From positions 1 to 7,368 of the forward strand of contig JAITUD010000174.1 of NCBI GenBank assembly GCA_031286555.1: DNA of 7,368 nucleotides. The letters are read 5' to 3'. Positions 6,072 to 7,368 of the stretch are shown here, in pieces (position 1 is the stretch's first letter; every line of letters begins with the position of its first letter). Origin of the DNA: Microbacterium sp. (lineage in GTDB: Bacteria > Actinomycetota > Actinomycetes > Actinomycetales > Microbacteriaceae). The notes beneath the pieces are model-generated. The model did no database searches. It was not told the origin of the DNA and saw only the letters and a list, made by a program, of their open reading frames with translations. A program made the position numbers and the translations under genes.

Positions 6072-7368
6072 TCACCGGGCGCGCGCCACACGACGCTCGT
6101 CCCAGACCGGCGCATCCGACTCGTAGACACCGCCGTCCTCGCCGAACACGAGGAACCTGTCGAAGGAGCGCGCGAACCAGCGGTCGTGCGTGACCGCCAC
6201 GACCGTGCCCTCGAACCGCGCGATCGCGTCTTCCAGAGCCTCGGCCGACTCGAGGTCGAGGTTGTCTGTCGGCTCGTCGAGCAGCAGCAGCGTCGCGCCG
6301 GACAGTTCCAGCAGCAGCACCTGGAACCGGGCCTGCTGCCCGCCGGAGAGCTGCGCGAACTCCCGCTGCGCCTGACGCACCAGGCCGTAGCGGTCCAGCG
6401 CCGAGCTCGCGGCGTCGCGCGGCATCCCGGTCCTGCGGTCGTCGCCTCGGTGCAGGATCTCGAGCAGGGTGCGGCCGGCGAACTCCGGATGCGCGTGCGT
6501 CTGCGCGAACAGCCCGGGCACGACGCGCGCACCGAGCACGGCCGCCCCGGTGTGCGCGACCTCGTCGAGTCTTTCCCCGGCGCCGGTCAGGTGCCCGAGC
6601 GTCGGGTCGGGGTCGCTGCCGCCGCGGGCCAGCAGCCGCAGGAAGTGCGACTTGCCCGAGCCGTTCGAGCCCAGCACGGCGACGCGGTCGCCGAACCAGA
6701 TCTCCGCGTCGAAGGGACGCATCAGACCGGTCAGCTCGAGCCCGGTGCACACGATCGCGCGCTTGCCGGTGCGCGAGCCGCGCAGCCGCATGTCGAACTC
6801 CTGCGCGGGCGGACGCTCCTCGGGAGGGCCGGCCTCCTCGAACTTCCGCAGCCGGGTCTGCGCGGCCCGATATCGCGAGGCGAAGCCGTCGTTCGCCTCG
6901 GCCTTGACCTTGAGGTTCGCGACCAGGGTCTTCAGCTTCTCGTGCTGCTCGTCCCAGCGCCGGCGCAGCTCGTCGAGCCGGTCCATGCGATCGATGCGGG
7001 CCTGGTGATAGGTGCGGAACCCGCCGCCGTGCACCCAGGCCGTCGCGCCTGCGCCGCCGGGCTCGAGCGTGACGATGCGGTCGGCCGCGCGGGCCAGCAG
7101 CTCGCGGTCGTGCGAGACCAGCAGCACGGTCTTCGGCGTCTCGCGCAGCCTCTCCTCCAGCCAGCGCTTGCCCGGCACGTCGAGGTAGTTGTCCGGCTCG
7201 TCGAGCAGCAGCACGTCGTCGGGTCCGCGCAGCAGCGCCTCCAGGGCGAGCCGCTTCTGCTCCCCGCCGGAGAGCGTGGACAGGTCGCGGAAGCGGGCGC
7301 GCTCGAAGGGCACGCCGAGCGCCGCGACGGTGCACTGGTCCCAGACCGTCTCGTGCTCGTATCCACCG
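6072..7368 (-). CDS. ABC-F family ATP-binding cassette protein (5' end outside window)
   Basis: Partial: 431 residues to the stop, with the N-terminus and first Walker A beyond 7368. A GTG at 7313 is internal, since upstream codons (YEHETVWDQCTVAALG) continue the nucleotide-binding fold. First domain: signature LSGGEQ (32-37 of the visible part), Walker B VLLLDEPDNYLD with catalytic E57, switch SHDR (H86). A charged, helical linker at about 120-178 fits the ABC-F P-site interaction motif. Second domain: Walker A GSNGSGKS (233-240), signature LSGGQQ (340-345), Walker B LLLLDEPTDNLD (E365), switch THDR (H394). No membrane helices, so it is a soluble tandem ATPase. ABC-F proteins act on the ribosome in translation or antibiotic protection; nothing visible selects between these roles. 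The usual DEPTNHLD is altered in both halves. It is probably cotranscribed with guaB3. Confidence 0.93.
   Translation of the reverse strand, partial: GGYEHETVWDQCTVAALGVPFERARFRDLSTLSGGEQKRLALEALLRGPDDVLLLDEPDNYLDVPGKRWLEERLRETPKTVLLVSHDRELLARAADRIVTLEPGGAGATAWVHGGGFRTYHQARIDRMDRLDELRRRWDEQHEKLKTLVANLKVKAEANDGFASRYRAAQTRLRKFEEAGPPEERPPAQEFDMRLRGSRTGKRAIVCTGLELTGLMRPFDAEIWFGDRVAVLGSNGSGKSHFLRLLARGGSDPDPTLGHLTGAGERLDEVAHTGAAVLGARVVPGLFAQTHAHPEFAGRTLLEILHRGDDRRTGMPRDAASSALDRYGLVRQAQREFAQLSGGQQARFQVLLLELSGATLLLLDEPTDNLDLESAEALEDAIARFEGTVVAVTHDRWFARSFDRFLVFGEDGGVYESDAPVWDERRVARAR

Noticed and set aside
5119..6126. A 335-codon plus-strand open frame opposite guaB3
   Set aside because: Same antisense composition artefact; guaB3 motifs on the minus strand explain the region.
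6052..7335. A 427-codon minus-strand frame overlapping the ABC-F gene
   Set aside because: Out of frame with the ABC-F motifs and rich in Arg and Ala; the ABC-F frame carries both signature and Walker motifs.

Overview
The window is very G+C-rich and densely coded, with Shine-Dalgarno-led ATG/GTG starts. All four genes lie on the minus strand, so transcription runs from high to low coordinates. The gene set (actinobacterial-type GuaB3, a two-helix SURF1, an ABC-F protein with DEPDNYLD and DEPTDNLD Walker B motifs, and a very large secreted ExeM/NucH-type nuclease) points to an actinobacterium, most likely Microbacteriaceae (Microbacterium-like). That placement is inference from protein style and composition, not from a marker gene.

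Layout in the direction of transcription: (1) 7368-6072, an ABC-F ATPase whose N-terminus lies outside the window. (2) A 35-nt gap, then guaB3 (6036 or 6042 down to 4918), a member of the IMP dehydrogenase/GMP reductase superfamily that contains no cysteine. (3) A SURF1-family membrane protein (4921-4127), whose ATG overlaps the guaB3 stop as ATGA. (4) A 155-nt intergenic region with a 19-bp perfect palindrome, an 11-nt-periodic array resembling a Pho box, a plausible promoter and two G+C-rich leader hairpins. (5) 3971 to beyond position 1, a secreted protein of more than 1323 residues with an N-terminal lamin-tail domain, an OB-like domain, a DNase I-fold nuclease and a complete 5'-nucleotidase, continuing off the left edge.

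ABC-F, guaB3 and the SURF1 gene are spaced like an operon, and guaB3-SURF1 look translationally coupled. The nuclease gene looks like a separate transcription unit with its own control region. Its two catalytic modules together would turn extracellular DNA into nucleosides plus phosphate, which makes phosphate-starvation control by a PhoP-type regulator a reasonable but untested idea.

I do not see an obviously new multi-gene system here. The points most worth a second look are the regulatory region at 3972-4126, the cysteine-free GuaB3 active-site loop and the double start signal of guaB3. No RNA genes, insertion sequences, CRISPR arrays, attachment sites or origins were seen.
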